Assembly: GCA_024680595.1 (NCBI GenBank)
Contig: JAILCB010000042.1
Span: forward strand, 1 to 43,223
Length of the DNA stretch: 43,223 nucleotides
Origin: Lachnospiraceae bacterium
Lineage (GTDB): Bacteria > Bacillota > Clostridia > Lachnospirales > Lachnospiraceae
Reading direction: 5' to 3'
This document shows positions 25,101-32,975 of the stretch, piece after piece. The position numbers and the translations under genes are program-made. Position 1 is the stretch's first letter, and each line of letters starts with the position of its first letter. The notes beneath the pieces are model-generated. The model was not told the DNA's origin, did not search any database, and saw only the letters and a program-made list of their open reading frames with translations.

Positions 25101-25714
25101 AGGATTTCGTTTTCGAGGAGCTTCTGCGAAGGCACCGGGAAGGGGATGGCATGGGAGATGCCGCCGCCCTGGCGCTTACCTATTATTATGCCTCAAAGGA
25201 GGAAAAGGACCCTAAGGTGCTTTCAGATATATCGGATCTGGTGAAGAGGCTTTTATATCAGGGTTATGTGATGAATTATTTCCTCCTGTTCCGGGATTAT
25301 GTGCCGGAAGTGGATTTGTTTGTGGATCGGTCCTTCATTCAATACCGGTCTAATCCGGATGCGGATGTGGTTTTGCATTCCCTTTTGTCCGTGGGCGCTG
25401 AGGAGAGGACCGGCTACCGGAAGGAGAGACTGCAGAATGTTTATCAGGGGCTGTTTTCAAAAAACTATGTGCTCTTTTTCGGGGAGACCATGCAGTACTA
25501 TATTACGGAGGAGAACGGAGGCAAGTCCAATCTCACTTTTTCGGAGATTCAGGAGCTTTCTGATACCGATTCCGTGCGAAATGATTCCCGGTATAGTCTA
25601 TTAAATGAAATGGTGCTTATGCATATGGTTCAGGATGAGAATAGCCTGAAAACAGCCATGGAGGAATATATAGAGAAGTCAGAGATTGTATCTGAGTTAT
25701 TTAGGTTGAAGTGA
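22151..25714 (+). CDS. Large uncharacterised protein, Ig-like N-terminus plus helical solenoid (DUF5717-like)
   Basis: Protein of 1187 aa with no signal peptide or membrane segment, so probably cytoplasmic. Residues 1 to about 300 look like two or three beta-sandwich domains (for example EGSLTIISNAGEYILPFDIQIV), similar in style to Ig-like or hydin-type modules. From about 310 to the end the sequence is helical with TPR-like spacing (LYMVQVLIAENRRKEARYIL; LLWLLIYLDETLGKDPVRKM), broken near 680-760 by a beta-rich patch (VTDDRVRYICGAEDGFVEVR). From memory it corresponds to the Lachnospiraceae family DUF5717; no function is known to me. It begins a cluster of four closely spaced genes and is followed 26 nt later by an Hsp70/actin-like gene. 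A scaffold or co-chaperone role is inference. Confidence 0.82.
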   Translation: MQGNLDRILNGEFKYETGTLFFSEDDISFTSYPGETPEGSFRIWSDQGLPVEGEIFSSNPRFICRNPKFNAINEEIFYSIDTLGLKNDDRIEGSLTIISNAGEYILPFDIQIVRRYPKSSLGEIRNLFHFTNLARKDFDEAVKLFYSPGFIEIFNGPDSRFRSRYRIFSGNFGNPGNVEEFLISIHKKTPIRFSYDADELDISDIPEKKSFEIQLKKIGWGYIRLSLESDAEFLVPLKEEVYERDFLGNTARLFFQILPEKLHAGKNYATISIRSAYTDLKIPVLIRRRSFDSDKQQVHLEGQRLLSELMKQYIQFRFHEIDGREWCRLSYETVEKLQLLDGKDPEIRLYMVQVLIAENRRKEARYILDHVRNMLSLGGATPELSGYYAYLDALCEQQEDVTGKSVELVRKLHQDNPNSFRLLWLLIYLDETLGKDPVRKMKLLKEHFEGGCRSPLIYIEALEAVREKPEAMRAADAFEISVLRWGVRRGLFYEGVSQRLPYFAYRMQGYSQGFCDLLLAYYKVYPNDELLSCIIMQLIRGERSDREAFLKYSEGIQKEMKITRLYESYLFSVPQDYRPLLPQSVLLYFGMKSDVPDDRMALLYANMIRHEQDIPKLLYSYEERILSFAAKCAALGRIDDNYGEVYRYAASARDCKEKSEFLKAICPFVFMHHITVTDDRVRYICGAEDGFVEVRRKSVTDGNAYISFYGGDYEIAYEDGYGRRTMDMAGVRDRTMFLPSEFVNALKGSLSSDIGLAFYLCGSGRKFPSVNSVNEGCARLLIDSEEVEGDFRDEYRRCLLNFYYDQEMLTELDNLMASSNPGDLSRETRAELIRLMVMRGMQKDAYDCILRYGTEGLDPKMLVKLASRMIREEIHTEDPRFLSLVHAVFLKGKYDETVLHYLNEAFQGTARDMRDIWRSCKAFDVDTEAIEERILTQMMYSDSFVGEKADIFRSYVEKGGREKVIQAYLEMNAYEYLVKEKITEDFVFEELLRRHREGDGMGDAAALALTYYYASKEEKDPKVLSDISDLVKRLLYQGYVMNYFLLFRDYVPEVDLFVDRSFIQYRSNPDADVVLHSLLSVGAEERTGYRKERLQNVYQGLFSKNYVLFFGETMQYYITEENGGKSNLTFSEIQELSDTDSVRNDSRYSLLNEMVLMHMVQDENSLKTAMEEYIEKSEIVSELFRLK

Positions 25715-25740
25715 CAGCGTGCGCTGCGATTGAGGTTGGA

Positions 25741-26976
25741 ATGGAAGAGAAATGGGTTGTCATAGGGATAGATTTGGGGGAGAGAGGGGCTCAGATTTCC
25801 TACTGTCTCAATGGGGAGAGAGAGGTGAAGACTTACTCCCTGTCCCGGGAAGAGGATCAGTTCCTGATTCCCCTGGAGGCCTATCAGAATCCGGAGAATA
25901 AGGCTAAAAGCTTTGGTTTTGAGGCACAGGCTGCCGCTGAAAAAGGGAAAGGGGAGACCGAAAAGGATCTGCTCAAGGGTGCCATGGAATCGGAGGATGG
26001 GGTGAGACTTCTGGGGCTTTATTTCTCATACCTCCTGCATTTGCCCAAAGAGATATTGGGGACAGAGGTCAGGGCTCTTGTTTTCAGCCTGCGGGAAGTG
26101 GACCAGCGCGTGTGTCAGGTCCTGGAGAGGGCTGTGGAGTCGGCCGGCATCCAAATTCCTGTAATCCGTTATGTCAGTTATGGAGAGAGCTTTTTCTTCT
26201 ATGCCCTGAGTCAGAAAATAGAGCTCTGGCGGTATGGGGTTGTCTTGTTTGAATATGATGACAGCCGGTTTGAGGTCCGCCGTCTTACGGTGGATCAGCA
26301 TTTGGAGCCTGCCTTTGTCACGGTGGAGGAGAAGTCCTATCCCATTATGCTGCCCTTTACCGGTCAGGATAAGGAAAAGCTGGATAGAAGCTTTCTCTCT
26401 ATTGCAGAGGGGGTGACAGGGACAGGGGCACTTTCGGGAGTATATTTGACAGGTTCTGCCTTCGAGGAGAGGTGGGAGAACGGGACATTGAAGTTTCTCT
26501 GCAGCAGGGCCCGGGTTTTTCAGGGACAGAATCTCTATTCTAAGGGGGCCTGCTATGCGGCCACGGATGTGGTTTCCTGGAGCCGTCTGTCGGGCAAATT
26601 TGTTTTTTTGGATAAGAATTCCCTCCGTCAGAATATTAGCATTAGGGCGATTTCAAAGGGGAAGGAGGAGCTTCTTTCTGTGATGGATGCGGGGCTTAGC
26701 TGGTATAATGCATCTGCGGAAAAGGAGGTTCTGCTGGGTCAGGATAAGGAAATTGTGGTGGTTTTGAATGGAATGATGGATGAGAATGAGAGGAATGTGG
26801 TCCTCCGTTTGAGCCGTTTTCCGGACAGGCCGGATAGGGCCAGCCGGGTCCTGCTCAGGTTTTATTTCGAGGAAAGGGACATTCTTGTGGTAGAAATTCA
26901 GGACCTGGGTTTTGGGGACCTGTTTCCCTCATCGGGAATGGTACAGACAGAGCGAATAAGGCTTCAGGAGGGATAA
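25741..26976 (+). CDS. Degenerate Hsp70/actin-like ATPase-fold protein (DUF5716-like)
   Basis: Uncharacterised protein of 411 aa from ATG 25741, chosen because GAGGT lies just upstream; a GTG at 25711 would overlap the previous stop codon. The N-terminus VIGIDLGERGAQISY looks like the phosphate-1 motif of the Hsp70/actin/sugar-kinase superfamily. VVLFEYDDSRFEVRRL (about 167-182) sits where phosphate-2 is expected but lacks the GGG core. GVYLTGSAFEERW and NLYSKGACYAA (about 233-274) match the adenosine motif and the closing GA of Hsp70. The C-terminal ~120 residues are beta-rich, like a substrate-binding or accessory domain. I recall a family called DUF5716 next to DUF5717, which fits. Nucleotide binding is inferred from the fold; ATP hydrolysis is doubtful. 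Confidence 0.82.
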   Translation: MEEKWVVIGIDLGERGAQISYCLNGEREVKTYSLSREEDQFLIPLEAYQNPENKAKSFGFEAQAAAEKGKGETEKDLLKGAMESEDGVRLLGLYFSYLLHLPKEILGTEVRALVFSLREVDQRVCQVLERAVESAGIQIPVIRYVSYGESFFFYALSQKIELWRYGVVLFEYDDSRFEVRRLTVDQHLEPAFVTVEEKSYPIMLPFTGQDKEKLDRSFLSIAEGVTGTGALSGVYLTGSAFEERWENGTLKFLCSRARVFQGQNLYSKGACYAATDVVSWSRLSGKFVFLDKNSLRQNISIRAISKGKEELLSVMDAGLSWYNASAEKEVLLGQDKEIVVVLNGMMDENERNVVLRLSRFPDRPDRASRVLLRFYFEERDILVVEIQDLGFGDLFPSSGMVQTERIRLQEG

Positions 26977-27010
26977 GTCTCTATAGAGCCTATGGGTTAG
27001 GAAGGTAATT

Positions 27011-27865
27011 ATGGTATACAGGTGTGTGGGTCAGAGAGCCTCTGTTCCCTATCTCATAAAAGATGCCGGCATTGGAATCTATTCTGCGGAAGAGCTGTGC
27101 TATTATATCCGGGAGAATATTTTCATGCTGGACAGGGATTTTTTTACAGACGATCTTCTGTCCTTTATGCGAAAAGAACTGATTCTGCCGGAGCTGGAGG
27201 ATAAACTCAGCCATATTATTCAATATGGGGGCTCCTTTTCCGACTTAGTTGAGGAACTATTTAATACGGTATCCTTTGTTTCCAGGAGTGAGCTGGGAAC
27301 CATCCAGAGGGCTTTAAGCGTCAGTGACAAGCTGGGAGCCTATGAGAAATTGCGGATAAAGGGGGATTTCCTCATGAAATGCGGCCGTCCTGCCGCTGCC
27401 GTGCTCTCTTACAGGAAGGCTATTGACGGTATGGATGAGAAAAAGATGCCGAGGGAGACTGCCCGCATCTATCATAATATAGGTGTGGCCTTCGCGTCCC
27501 TATTCCTTTTTGACTTGTCGGCCTGCAATTTTGAGAAAGCCTTCTCACTCTGTCCTGATACAGAGGATTATAGAATTGCCTTTCTGGCGGCCAAGCGTCT
27601 TTTCCTGTCAGACAAGGATTTCAAATCTTATACGGACAGGGAGGCGGTGGCTAAGGCTGAGCTGGATGAGGTGGAAGCCCTGTTCGGGGCAGGGAAAAAG
27701 GCGGTTGAAAAAAGGAAGGATGAAAGAGCTTACAGAAGTGCGCTGAAGCTCTTGGATAAGGGGGATAAAGAGGCTTTCTTTAAGGAGGCGGAGAAAATCC
27801 TAATTGACTGGAAGAATGAATACCGGGGAAGCAGTGCAAAGGAGATCTGGGACAAAAAGACCTGA
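27011..27865 (+). CDS. Uncharacterised TPR-like protein of the Hsp70-like cluster
   Basis: Cytoplasmic protein of 284 aa, no signal peptide or membrane segment. Residues 105-205 show helix pairs with TPR character (KGDFLMKCGRPAAAVLSYRK; ARIYHNIGVAFASLFLFDLS; ACNFEKAFSLCPDTEDYRI). The N-terminal third is helical with a DxDFFTDDLLSFMRKEL segment, and the C-terminal 80 residues are highly charged and probably coiled. ATG 27011 follows AGGAAGG, 34 nt after the Hsp70-like gene. I do not recognise a named family. TPR proteins are frequent partners of Hsp70-fold proteins, so a complex with the neighbours is a reasonable but untested reading. Confidence 0.82.
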   Translation: MVYRCVGQRASVPYLIKDAGIGIYSAEELCYYIRENIFMLDRDFFTDDLLSFMRKELILPELEDKLSHIIQYGGSFSDLVEELFNTVSFVSRSELGTIQRALSVSDKLGAYEKLRIKGDFLMKCGRPAAAVLSYRKAIDGMDEKKMPRETARIYHNIGVAFASLFLFDLSACNFEKAFSLCPDTEDYRIAFLAAKRLFLSDKDFKSYTDREAVAKAELDEVEALFGAGKKAVEKRKDERAYRSALKLLDKGDKEAFFKEAEKILIDWKNEYRGSSAKEIWDKKT

Positions 27866-27914
27866 CGCTGGATAATGGGTTTTTGTAAATCCCTGGGTCT
27901 GAAAGGATGTGTAG

Positions 27915-29120
27915 ATGTTCGGCTGGTTAAAAAAAATTTGGAAAGGCTTTTTTCAAGATGAGGAAGACCTGGACGATTACCTGACAACGGAGGTGCTGGA
28001 AAAGTCTTCCCTGCCTGTCCGACTTTCATCCATTAATGTCAGAAATCAGGATCAAAGGGAGAAATTCGTTCAAAGCTGCTGTAATCAGTTGGTGGAAATG
28101 AATAATGAAATCGACAGGGCCACCATGGAATACCGTCTGGTTACGGAGTATCTGACGGATATGGAGCTAATAGACAGGCTTTCCCCTGATATCCGGAAAT
28201 CGATGAAGCTGTCTGCGGACAGGATTGTCAGGCTGGAAAGGGAAAGCCATAATAGTTCTGAAAGCCTGGGAAAGATATCCGAAGAGGTCTATAACATTAT
28301 GGCGGTGAACGAGTCCAGTGTATCCCGTGATATCCGTCAGATGAAGGAGAATGAGGATTACCGGGAACTGGTCCGGCAGGATATGCAGAAGCTGGAGAGT
28401 GAAAAGGCGGTCAGTAATTTCCGGTCGAGAGAGCTGGCCGTTACCATCCATAATATGAAGAATATGGCCATTATCACTGTTGTATTTGGTGTTCTGGTAA
28501 TGGTACTCCTGAGCATTATGCAGATTTTTTTCAAGATGGATGCCACCCTGGGCTATATTGTGGCCGCCGCCCTCATAGCCATTGCCTTTACAACGGAGTA
28601 TCTAAGGTATACCAAGGCAACCCATGAGCTCAGAAAGACAAGCAGATACCTGAAAGCGGTGATCGAGCAGCAGAATAAGGTGAAAATCCGCTATGTGAAT
28701 GTCACCAATGTCCTGGATTACGAATACCGCAAGTACCGGGTCAATGTTTCAGATGAGCTGGCCTACTTCTGGGAGGCCTATCTGGAAGAGAAGAAGGCCC
28801 GGGAATATATGGAGAGGGCGAATTCTGATATTATAGCTGAGAGGACGAAGCTCTTGCGCCTCCTGCGGGGTTCAAAGCTCAAGGATCCCGCTATTTGGCT
28901 GAATCAATGCATTGCCCTGACGGATCCCAGGGAAATGGTGGAAATCCGTCACAATCTCATTGGCCGGCGCCAGGCTTTGAGAAAGCGGATTGAATATAAT
29001 ACGGAGAATAAGAATCAAACCAAGGAGGAGATAGATTCCCTGGTAAGGGAATATCCGGAATATGGACAGGAAATCCTGAATTTGATTTCCACTTATGATA
29101 GGTCAGGAGGGTTTGCCTAG
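27915..29120 (+). CDS. Uncharacterised two-TM coiled-coil membrane protein
   Basis: Protein of 401 aa. Residues 45-175 are predicted coiled coil (rich in Glu, Arg, Lys and Leu at heptad spacing). Two membrane segments follow at about 184-206 (MAIITVVFGVLVMVLLSIMQ) and 210-229 (TLGYIVAAALIAIAFTTEYL), separated by only a few residues, which places both long helical parts on the same, probably cytoplasmic, side. A second coiled coil covers about 240-400. No enzyme motif is visible. As fourth gene of the cluster (50 nt after the TPR gene) it could anchor the soluble partners to the membrane. I know no characterised homologue. Confidence 0.82.
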   Translation: MFGWLKKIWKGFFQDEEDLDDYLTTEVLEKSSLPVRLSSINVRNQDQREKFVQSCCNQLVEMNNEIDRATMEYRLVTEYLTDMELIDRLSPDIRKSMKLSADRIVRLERESHNSSESLGKISEEVYNIMAVNESSVSRDIRQMKENEDYRELVRQDMQKLESEKAVSNFRSRELAVTIHNMKNMAIITVVFGVLVMVLLSIMQIFFKMDATLGYIVAAALIAIAFTTEYLRYTKATHELRKTSRYLKAVIEQQNKVKIRYVNVTNVLDYEYRKYRVNVSDELAYFWEAYLEEKKAREYMERANSDIIAERTKLLRLLRGSKLKDPAIWLNQCIALTDPREMVEIRHNLIGRRQALRKRIEYNTENKNQTKEEIDSLVREYPEYGQEILNLISTYDRSGGFA

Positions 29121-29164
29121 GACAGACTTGGTTTATGGTTTAGTTAGGACAAAGGAGGTAGAAA

Positions 29165-29806
29165 ATGAAGTTATCAGACATTGAGGTTCTAACCCACAGT
29201 AGCATTCGCATAAGGACAGTTCAGGGAGTGGTCTATTTCGATCCTTATCAGATCAAGGGGAGCCCTCACGATGGGGACTTTATTCTAATTACCCACGATC
29301 ACTTCGATCACTTCTCTCCGGAGGATATTCAGAAGGTGAGTAAGAGCGGAACCCTTCTCCTTGTACCTAAGAATATGGCTGCAAAGGCCGGGAATGTGGC
29401 TAAGTATGTTGGAGAAACCAAGGCCGTGGAGGCCGGGGAAGTACTGGAGCTGGAGGAATTAAGGGTGGAGGTGGTTGCTGCCTATAATAATAATAAAAGC
29501 TTCCACCCCAAGAGTGCCGGCTGGGTAGGCTATATCCTGGAAACAGAGGCCAGACGCATATATGTGGCGGGAGATACAGATGTGACCAGGGATAATCTGT
29601 CGATTCATTGCGATATTGCCCTGGTGCCGATTGGAGGCACCTATACCATGAATGCTTTTGAGGCGGCAGAACTGGTGAATTCCATTCGCCCGGAAATTGC
29701 CATACCCACTCATTATGGCAGCGTGGCAGGAAAGAAGGGGGATGCGGAGGTCTTTCAGAGGGAGGTTAAAGCCCCGGTTAAAGTAGAAATCATGATGCAA
29801 TATTGA
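29165..29806 (+). CDS. Metal-dependent hydrolase, metallo-beta-lactamase fold (UPF0173-like)
   Basis: Small MBL-fold protein of 213 aa, similar in size and motifs to the YtkL/UPF0173 group. The zinc-binding motif THDHFDHFS is followed by later ligands in YVAGDTDVTRDN and IPTHYGSVAG. The biochemical role of the group is not established to my knowledge. ATG 29165 follows AAAGGAGGT. It starts 44 nt after the membrane protein gene of the uncharacterised cluster and shares its terminator, so it may be cotranscribed, but the family is widespread and need not work with that cluster. Confidence 0.92.
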   Translation: MKLSDIEVLTHSSIRIRTVQGVVYFDPYQIKGSPHDGDFILITHDHFDHFSPEDIQKVSKSGTLLLVPKNMAAKAGNVAKYVGETKAVEAGEVLELEELRVEVVAAYNNNKSFHPKSAGWVGYILETEARRIYVAGDTDVTRDNLSIHCDIALVPIGGTYTMNAFEAAELVNSIRPEIAIPTHYGSVAGKKGDAEVFQREVKAPVKVEIMMQY

Positions 29807-29870
29807 AAGGCGGGATTTGACCCCGGCGGAGCATTTAACGCAGGGAGGCTTTTCACATTGAAATATAAGG

Positions 29871-29900
29871 GGGGATGACAATATAGTCATCCCTCTTTTT
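29871..29900 (+). terminator. Strong intrinsic terminator
   Basis: GGGATGAC/GTCATCCC stem (29872-29879 with 29886-29893), 6-nt loop, followed by TCTTTTT. It ends the 22151-29806 transcription unit. Confidence 0.92.
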
Positions 29901-30066
29901 CTATCGCAGAGCCGCCGAGATGAAATTTGTCGGCTAAAGCCGACCGGAGGCCCGCGGAAGGCCCTGTTATCATGAACTAACTAATAATTCAATTTTTCCA
30001 TACATGTAGAAAATGAGTTTCTACAGGTAAAATATGAAACTTCTTTTGTAGAATACCGTTTTACAG

Positions 30067-30095
30067 TTGACATAGACAATAAAACATGATAATTT
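30067..30095 (+). promoter_or_regulatory. Promoter of the peptide importer operon
   Basis: TTGACA (30067-30072). The -10 is TAATTT (30090-30095, 17-nt spacer) or the better hexamer GATAAT at 30088-30093 with a short 15-nt spacer. Transcription would include repeat copy C in a leader of about 175 nt. Confidence 0.55.
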
Positions 30096-30118
30096 TTGAA
30101 ACACGCCACATTTCGTGA

Positions 30119-30235
30119 CTTTGTGAATGCAGCAGGGAACCGCATTCGGAAATCCCGCATTTTGTGTGGGACACGCCCATCACTTCGCGGGGGCTGGTCG
30201 TGTACTTATACCGAATTTCCGAAGAAATTCGGTAT
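30119..30235 (+). repeat. Palindromic intergenic repeat, copy C
   Basis: Same order of hairpins as copy A: GAATGC/GCATTC, CCCGCA/TGTGGG, a degenerate GCCC stem with CACTTCGCG in its loop, and a perfect 12-bp ATACCGAATTTC/GAAATTCGGTAT stem with loop CGAA. It shares the blocks CGGAAATCCCGCA and GGGCTGGT with copy A and lies in the leader of the peptide importer operon. Confidence 0.8.
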
Positions 30236-30274
30236 TCTGTCCATTTCAAAAATGAGAGACTGGGGGAAGAGGCT

Positions 30275-31213
30275 TTGAGCGCAAAACAGATTCTGCAACG
30301 ATTTCTGCAGATTATTGTGGTCCTTTTGGGCATTAGCTTTTTGACATTTATGCTGACATATTTGGCACCCGGCGATCCGGTCCGAACCATGTATTCGGCA
30401 GCCGGCACCATTCCCACCGAGGAAGTATTGAATGAGCGGAGGGAAGAGCTGGGGTTAAATGATCCAATTCTGGTTCAATATGGCAGATGGCTGGGCAATT
30501 GTCTGCAGGGGGATTTTGGTACCTCCTATTCAACCAAAAAGCCGGTGGGACAGCTTTTGTCTGCCAGGCTCTGGCCTACTGTCAAGCTAGCCCTTCTTTC
30601 GCTAGTACTTATGCTGATCGTATCGGTTCCCTTAGGGATGCTATCCGCTGTCTATCAAAATAAACCAATTGACTATATAGTGAGAGGTTTCACTTTTATT
30701 GGCGTCTCTATGCCAAACTTTTGGGTGGGCCTCCTCTTACTCTATGTGGTTTGTCTGCAATGGGGCCTGCTGCCTGTGGTTTCCACGGGAACGGGCTTCC
30801 AGAAAATCATTCTGCCGGCCATTACCCTAGCCTTTGCCATGGCTTCCAAATATACCAGACAGGTCCGTACGGCTGTTCTGGAGGAGCTGCATCAGGATTA
30901 TGTCATTGGGGCCAGGGCCAGAGGCAGTAATGAAAGGGAAATTCTCTGGAAACAGGTATTCCCCAATTCTCTGCTGCCCCTCATCACCATGCTGGGCCTG
31001 TCCCTAGGGTCTCTTCTGGGCGGAACCGCAGTGGTGGAGGTTATTTTTGGCTATCAGGGTCTTGGAAACCTGGCCGTCTCCGCTATTACCAAGTATGACT
31101 ACAATCTGATACAGGGTTATGTGCTTTGGGTTGCTTTGATTTACATGGTCCTAAATCTTCTGGTGGATTTGTCTTATTATTTCGTGGATCCCAGAATTCG
31201 GCTGAAGAAGTGA
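30275..31213 (+). CDS. Oligopeptide/dipeptide ABC transporter permease, DppB type
   Basis: First membrane subunit of a peptide/nickel-family importer. I place the start at TTG 30275 (LSAKQILQRFLQ), preceded by GGGGGAAGAGG, giving 312 aa, the usual length. An in-frame ATG at 30164 would add 37 residues encoded by the palindromic repeat and lacks a ribosome binding site. About six membrane segments; the N-terminal signature FLTFMLTYLAPGDPV and the EAA loop DYVIGARARGSNEREILWKQ are typical of DppB. It heads an operon of six genes with permease 2, two ATPases and two lipoproteins. Confidence 0.92.
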   Translation: MSAKQILQRFLQIIVVLLGISFLTFMLTYLAPGDPVRTMYSAAGTIPTEEVLNERREELGLNDPILVQYGRWLGNCLQGDFGTSYSTKKPVGQLLSARLWPTVKLALLSLVLMLIVSVPLGMLSAVYQNKPIDYIVRGFTFIGVSMPNFWVGLLLLYVVCLQWGLLPVVSTGTGFQKIILPAITLAFAMASKYTRQVRTAVLEELHQDYVIGARARGSNEREILWKQVFPNSLLPLITMLGLSLGSLLGGTAVVEVIFGYQGLGNLAVSAITKYDYNLIQGYVLWVALIYMVLNLLVDLSYYFVDPRIRLKK

Positions 31214-31302
31214 TTCTATATAGAATGGGATTATAGATGGTTTTTAGTGGAAGTGGCGGAGTGTTTTTCCCTCCGGATTAGCATCTTGTATGGAGTAATC
31301 TT

Positions 31303-32130
31303 ATGCAAAAGTTTATGGGATTTGTAAAGAAGAATAAGCAGTTCACGATATTTGCCTTTCTTGCCTTGATTCTGGTCTTGATAGCCATTCTGGCCCCTGT
31401 TATTACGAGTCAGGACCCCTATGCCACAAGTCTGGGGGATGCCCTGCAGGCTCCCAGTGCGGAGCATTGGTTTGGCACCGACAAGCTGGGACGGGATATA
31501 TTTACCAGAATTATATATGGCAGCCGGCTCTCCCTGACATCCTCCCTTATCCTGGTGGCTATTATTTTTGTCATAGGCAGTCTCCTGGGGGTTTTGGCAG
31601 GATATTTCGGAGGCATTGTAGATACCGTTATTATGCGGATTTCCGATATGATGATTTCCTTCCCGGGCATGGTTCTGGCCATTGCGGTTGCCGGAATTCT
31701 GGGGGCCAGCATTATAAATGCCGTTATCGCCATCGCCATTGTTTCCTGGACCAAATATGCCAGAATGGCCCGAAGCCTGGTGCTAAAGATTCGGCATGTG
31801 GACTATGTATATGCGGCAGTGGTTACCGGCTCCAAGGATGTATCTATTCTAAGAAAATATATGATTCCTAATATTCTGCCTACCATGGTTATTACGGCGG
31901 CAACGGATATTGGAAGCATGATGCTGGAGCTGGCAGGCCTTTCCTTCCTGGGATTCGGCGCTCAGCCGCCTGCACCGGAGTGGGGCCTTATGCTGAATGA
32001 GGGCAGGTCCTATATGCAATATGCCCCCTGGATGATGCTTTTCCCGGGACTTGCCATCCTGATTACAGTGGTCATCTTCAATCTATTGGGGGACAGCCTG
32101 CGGGATGTATTGGATGTGCGTGAGGAATAA
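31303..32130 (+). CDS. Oligopeptide/dipeptide ABC transporter permease, DppC type
   Basis: Second membrane subunit, 275 aa. The OppC-type N-terminal motif is clear (HWFGTDKLGRDIFTRIIYG), as is the C-terminal pattern LAGLSFLGFGAQPPAPEWG that marks DppC/OppC permeases. The EAA loop region is around VDYVYAAVVTGSKDVSILRK. ATG 31303 is preceded by GGAG. The 89-nt gap before it contains the small palindrome TTCTATATAGAA, with no evident terminator. Confidence 0.95.
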   Translation: MQKFMGFVKKNKQFTIFAFLALILVLIAILAPVITSQDPYATSLGDALQAPSAEHWFGTDKLGRDIFTRIIYGSRLSLTSSLILVAIIFVIGSLLGVLAGYFGGIVDTVIMRISDMMISFPGMVLAIAVAGILGASIINAVIAIAIVSWTKYARMARSLVLKIRHVDYVYAAVVTGSKDVSILRKYMIPNILPTMVITAATDIGSMMLELAGLSFLGFGAQPPAPEWGLMLNEGRSYMQYAPWMMLFPGLAILITVVIFNLLGDSLRDVLDVREE

Positions 32131-32186
32131 GGCTTTCTGTTATATAGGATTTTGGAAATCCGGCTTATTTCATTAAGGATGAGAAA

Positions 32187-32975
32187 ATGCTTGATATTAA
32201 GGATATTACCGTTAAATATGGGAAGAATACAAAGGCCACGATAGAGCACTTTTCCCTGCATATGGATTCCGGGGAGATTGTCAGCATTGTGGGAGAGAGC
32301 GGCAGCGGAAAGACTACAGTTATCCGGGCTGTGCTGGGACTTCTGCCCGGAGGCGGAGAGGTGACAGAGGGGGATATCGTTTTTGAAGGAAAGTCCCTTC
32401 TGGCAAACTCCAAAAAAGAATGGCTGGATCTGCGGGGGAGTCAGATTTCCATGATTTTCCAGGATTCAGGGGCTATGATCAATCCTATCCGGAAAATCGG
32501 GGGCCAGTATACAGACTATATTCGGACCCACAAGAAAATGTCCAAGCAGGAAGCCTGGAATTTGGCCTGCAGGATGCTGGAGAGAATGAGGCTGCCCAGT
32601 GCCGAGAACGTGATGAAGAGCTATCCCTTTCAGTTATCAGGAGGTATGCGTCAGAGGGTGGGGATTGCAATGGCTATGACCTTTGAGCCAAAGCTGCTCC
32701 TGGCGGACGAGCCCACCAGCGCCCTGGATGTGACCACCCAGGCCCAGATTGTAAGGCAGATGATGGAGCTAAGGGACGAGTTCAAGACCAGTATTATCAT
32801 TGTTACCCATAATATTGGTGTTGCGGCCTATATGGGGGACAAGATTATTGTTATGCAGAATGGAGCCGTTGTGGATGCAGGAGACAGGGACAAGATCCTC
32901 CACCATGCGGATTCGGAATATACAAAGAAGTTGATTGCTGCAGTGCCTACTTTGGAGGGATTCCGCTATGTCTGA
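32187..32975 (+). CDS. Peptide ABC transporter ATP-binding protein, DppD type
   Basis: First ATPase of the importer, 262 aa. Motifs: Walker A GESGSGKTT, Q-loop IFQDSGAMINPIRK (a family hallmark), signature LSGGMRQRVGIAMAM, Walker [17 protein letters not shown] and switch His in VTHN. It is shorter than many DppD proteins because the C-terminal oligopeptide domain with its cysteine cluster is missing; only its partner carries that domain. The end overlaps the next gene by 8 bp. Confidence 0.95.
   Translation: MLDIKDITVKYGKNTKATIEHFSLHMDSGEIVSIVGESGSGKTTVIRAVLGLLPGGGEVTEGDIVFEGKSLLANSKKEWLDLRGSQISMIFQDSGAMINPIRKIGGQYTDYIRTHKKMSKQEAWNLACRMLERMRLPSAENVMKSYPFQLSGGMRQRVGIAMAMTFEPKLLLADEPTSALDVTTQAQIVRQMMELRDEFKTSIIIVTHNIGVAAYMGDKIIVMQNGAVVDAGDRDKILHHADSEYTKKLIAAVPTLEGFRYV

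Larger units (their letters stand above)
29901..30274. other. Intergenic region with promoter and palindromic repeat copy C
   Basis: Contains a 6-bp hairpin GTCGGC/GCCGAC (29928-29943), the importer promoter at 30067, and repeat copy C at 30119-30235. An ORF beginning with ATG 30164 would be translated from the repeat itself and is not believed to be the real start of the permease. Confidence 0.65.

Noticed and set aside
25711-25740. GTG start for the Hsp70-like gene overlapping the previous stop codon
   Set aside because: ATG 25741 has a GAGGT site and starts right at the conserved beta-strand; the ten extra residues look unrelated to the fold.
30164-30274. N-terminal extension of the DppB permease from ATG 30164
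   Set aside because: The extra 37 codons are encoded by the palindromic repeat and do not resemble a DppB N-terminus; TTG 30275 with a purine-rich site upstream gives the family length.
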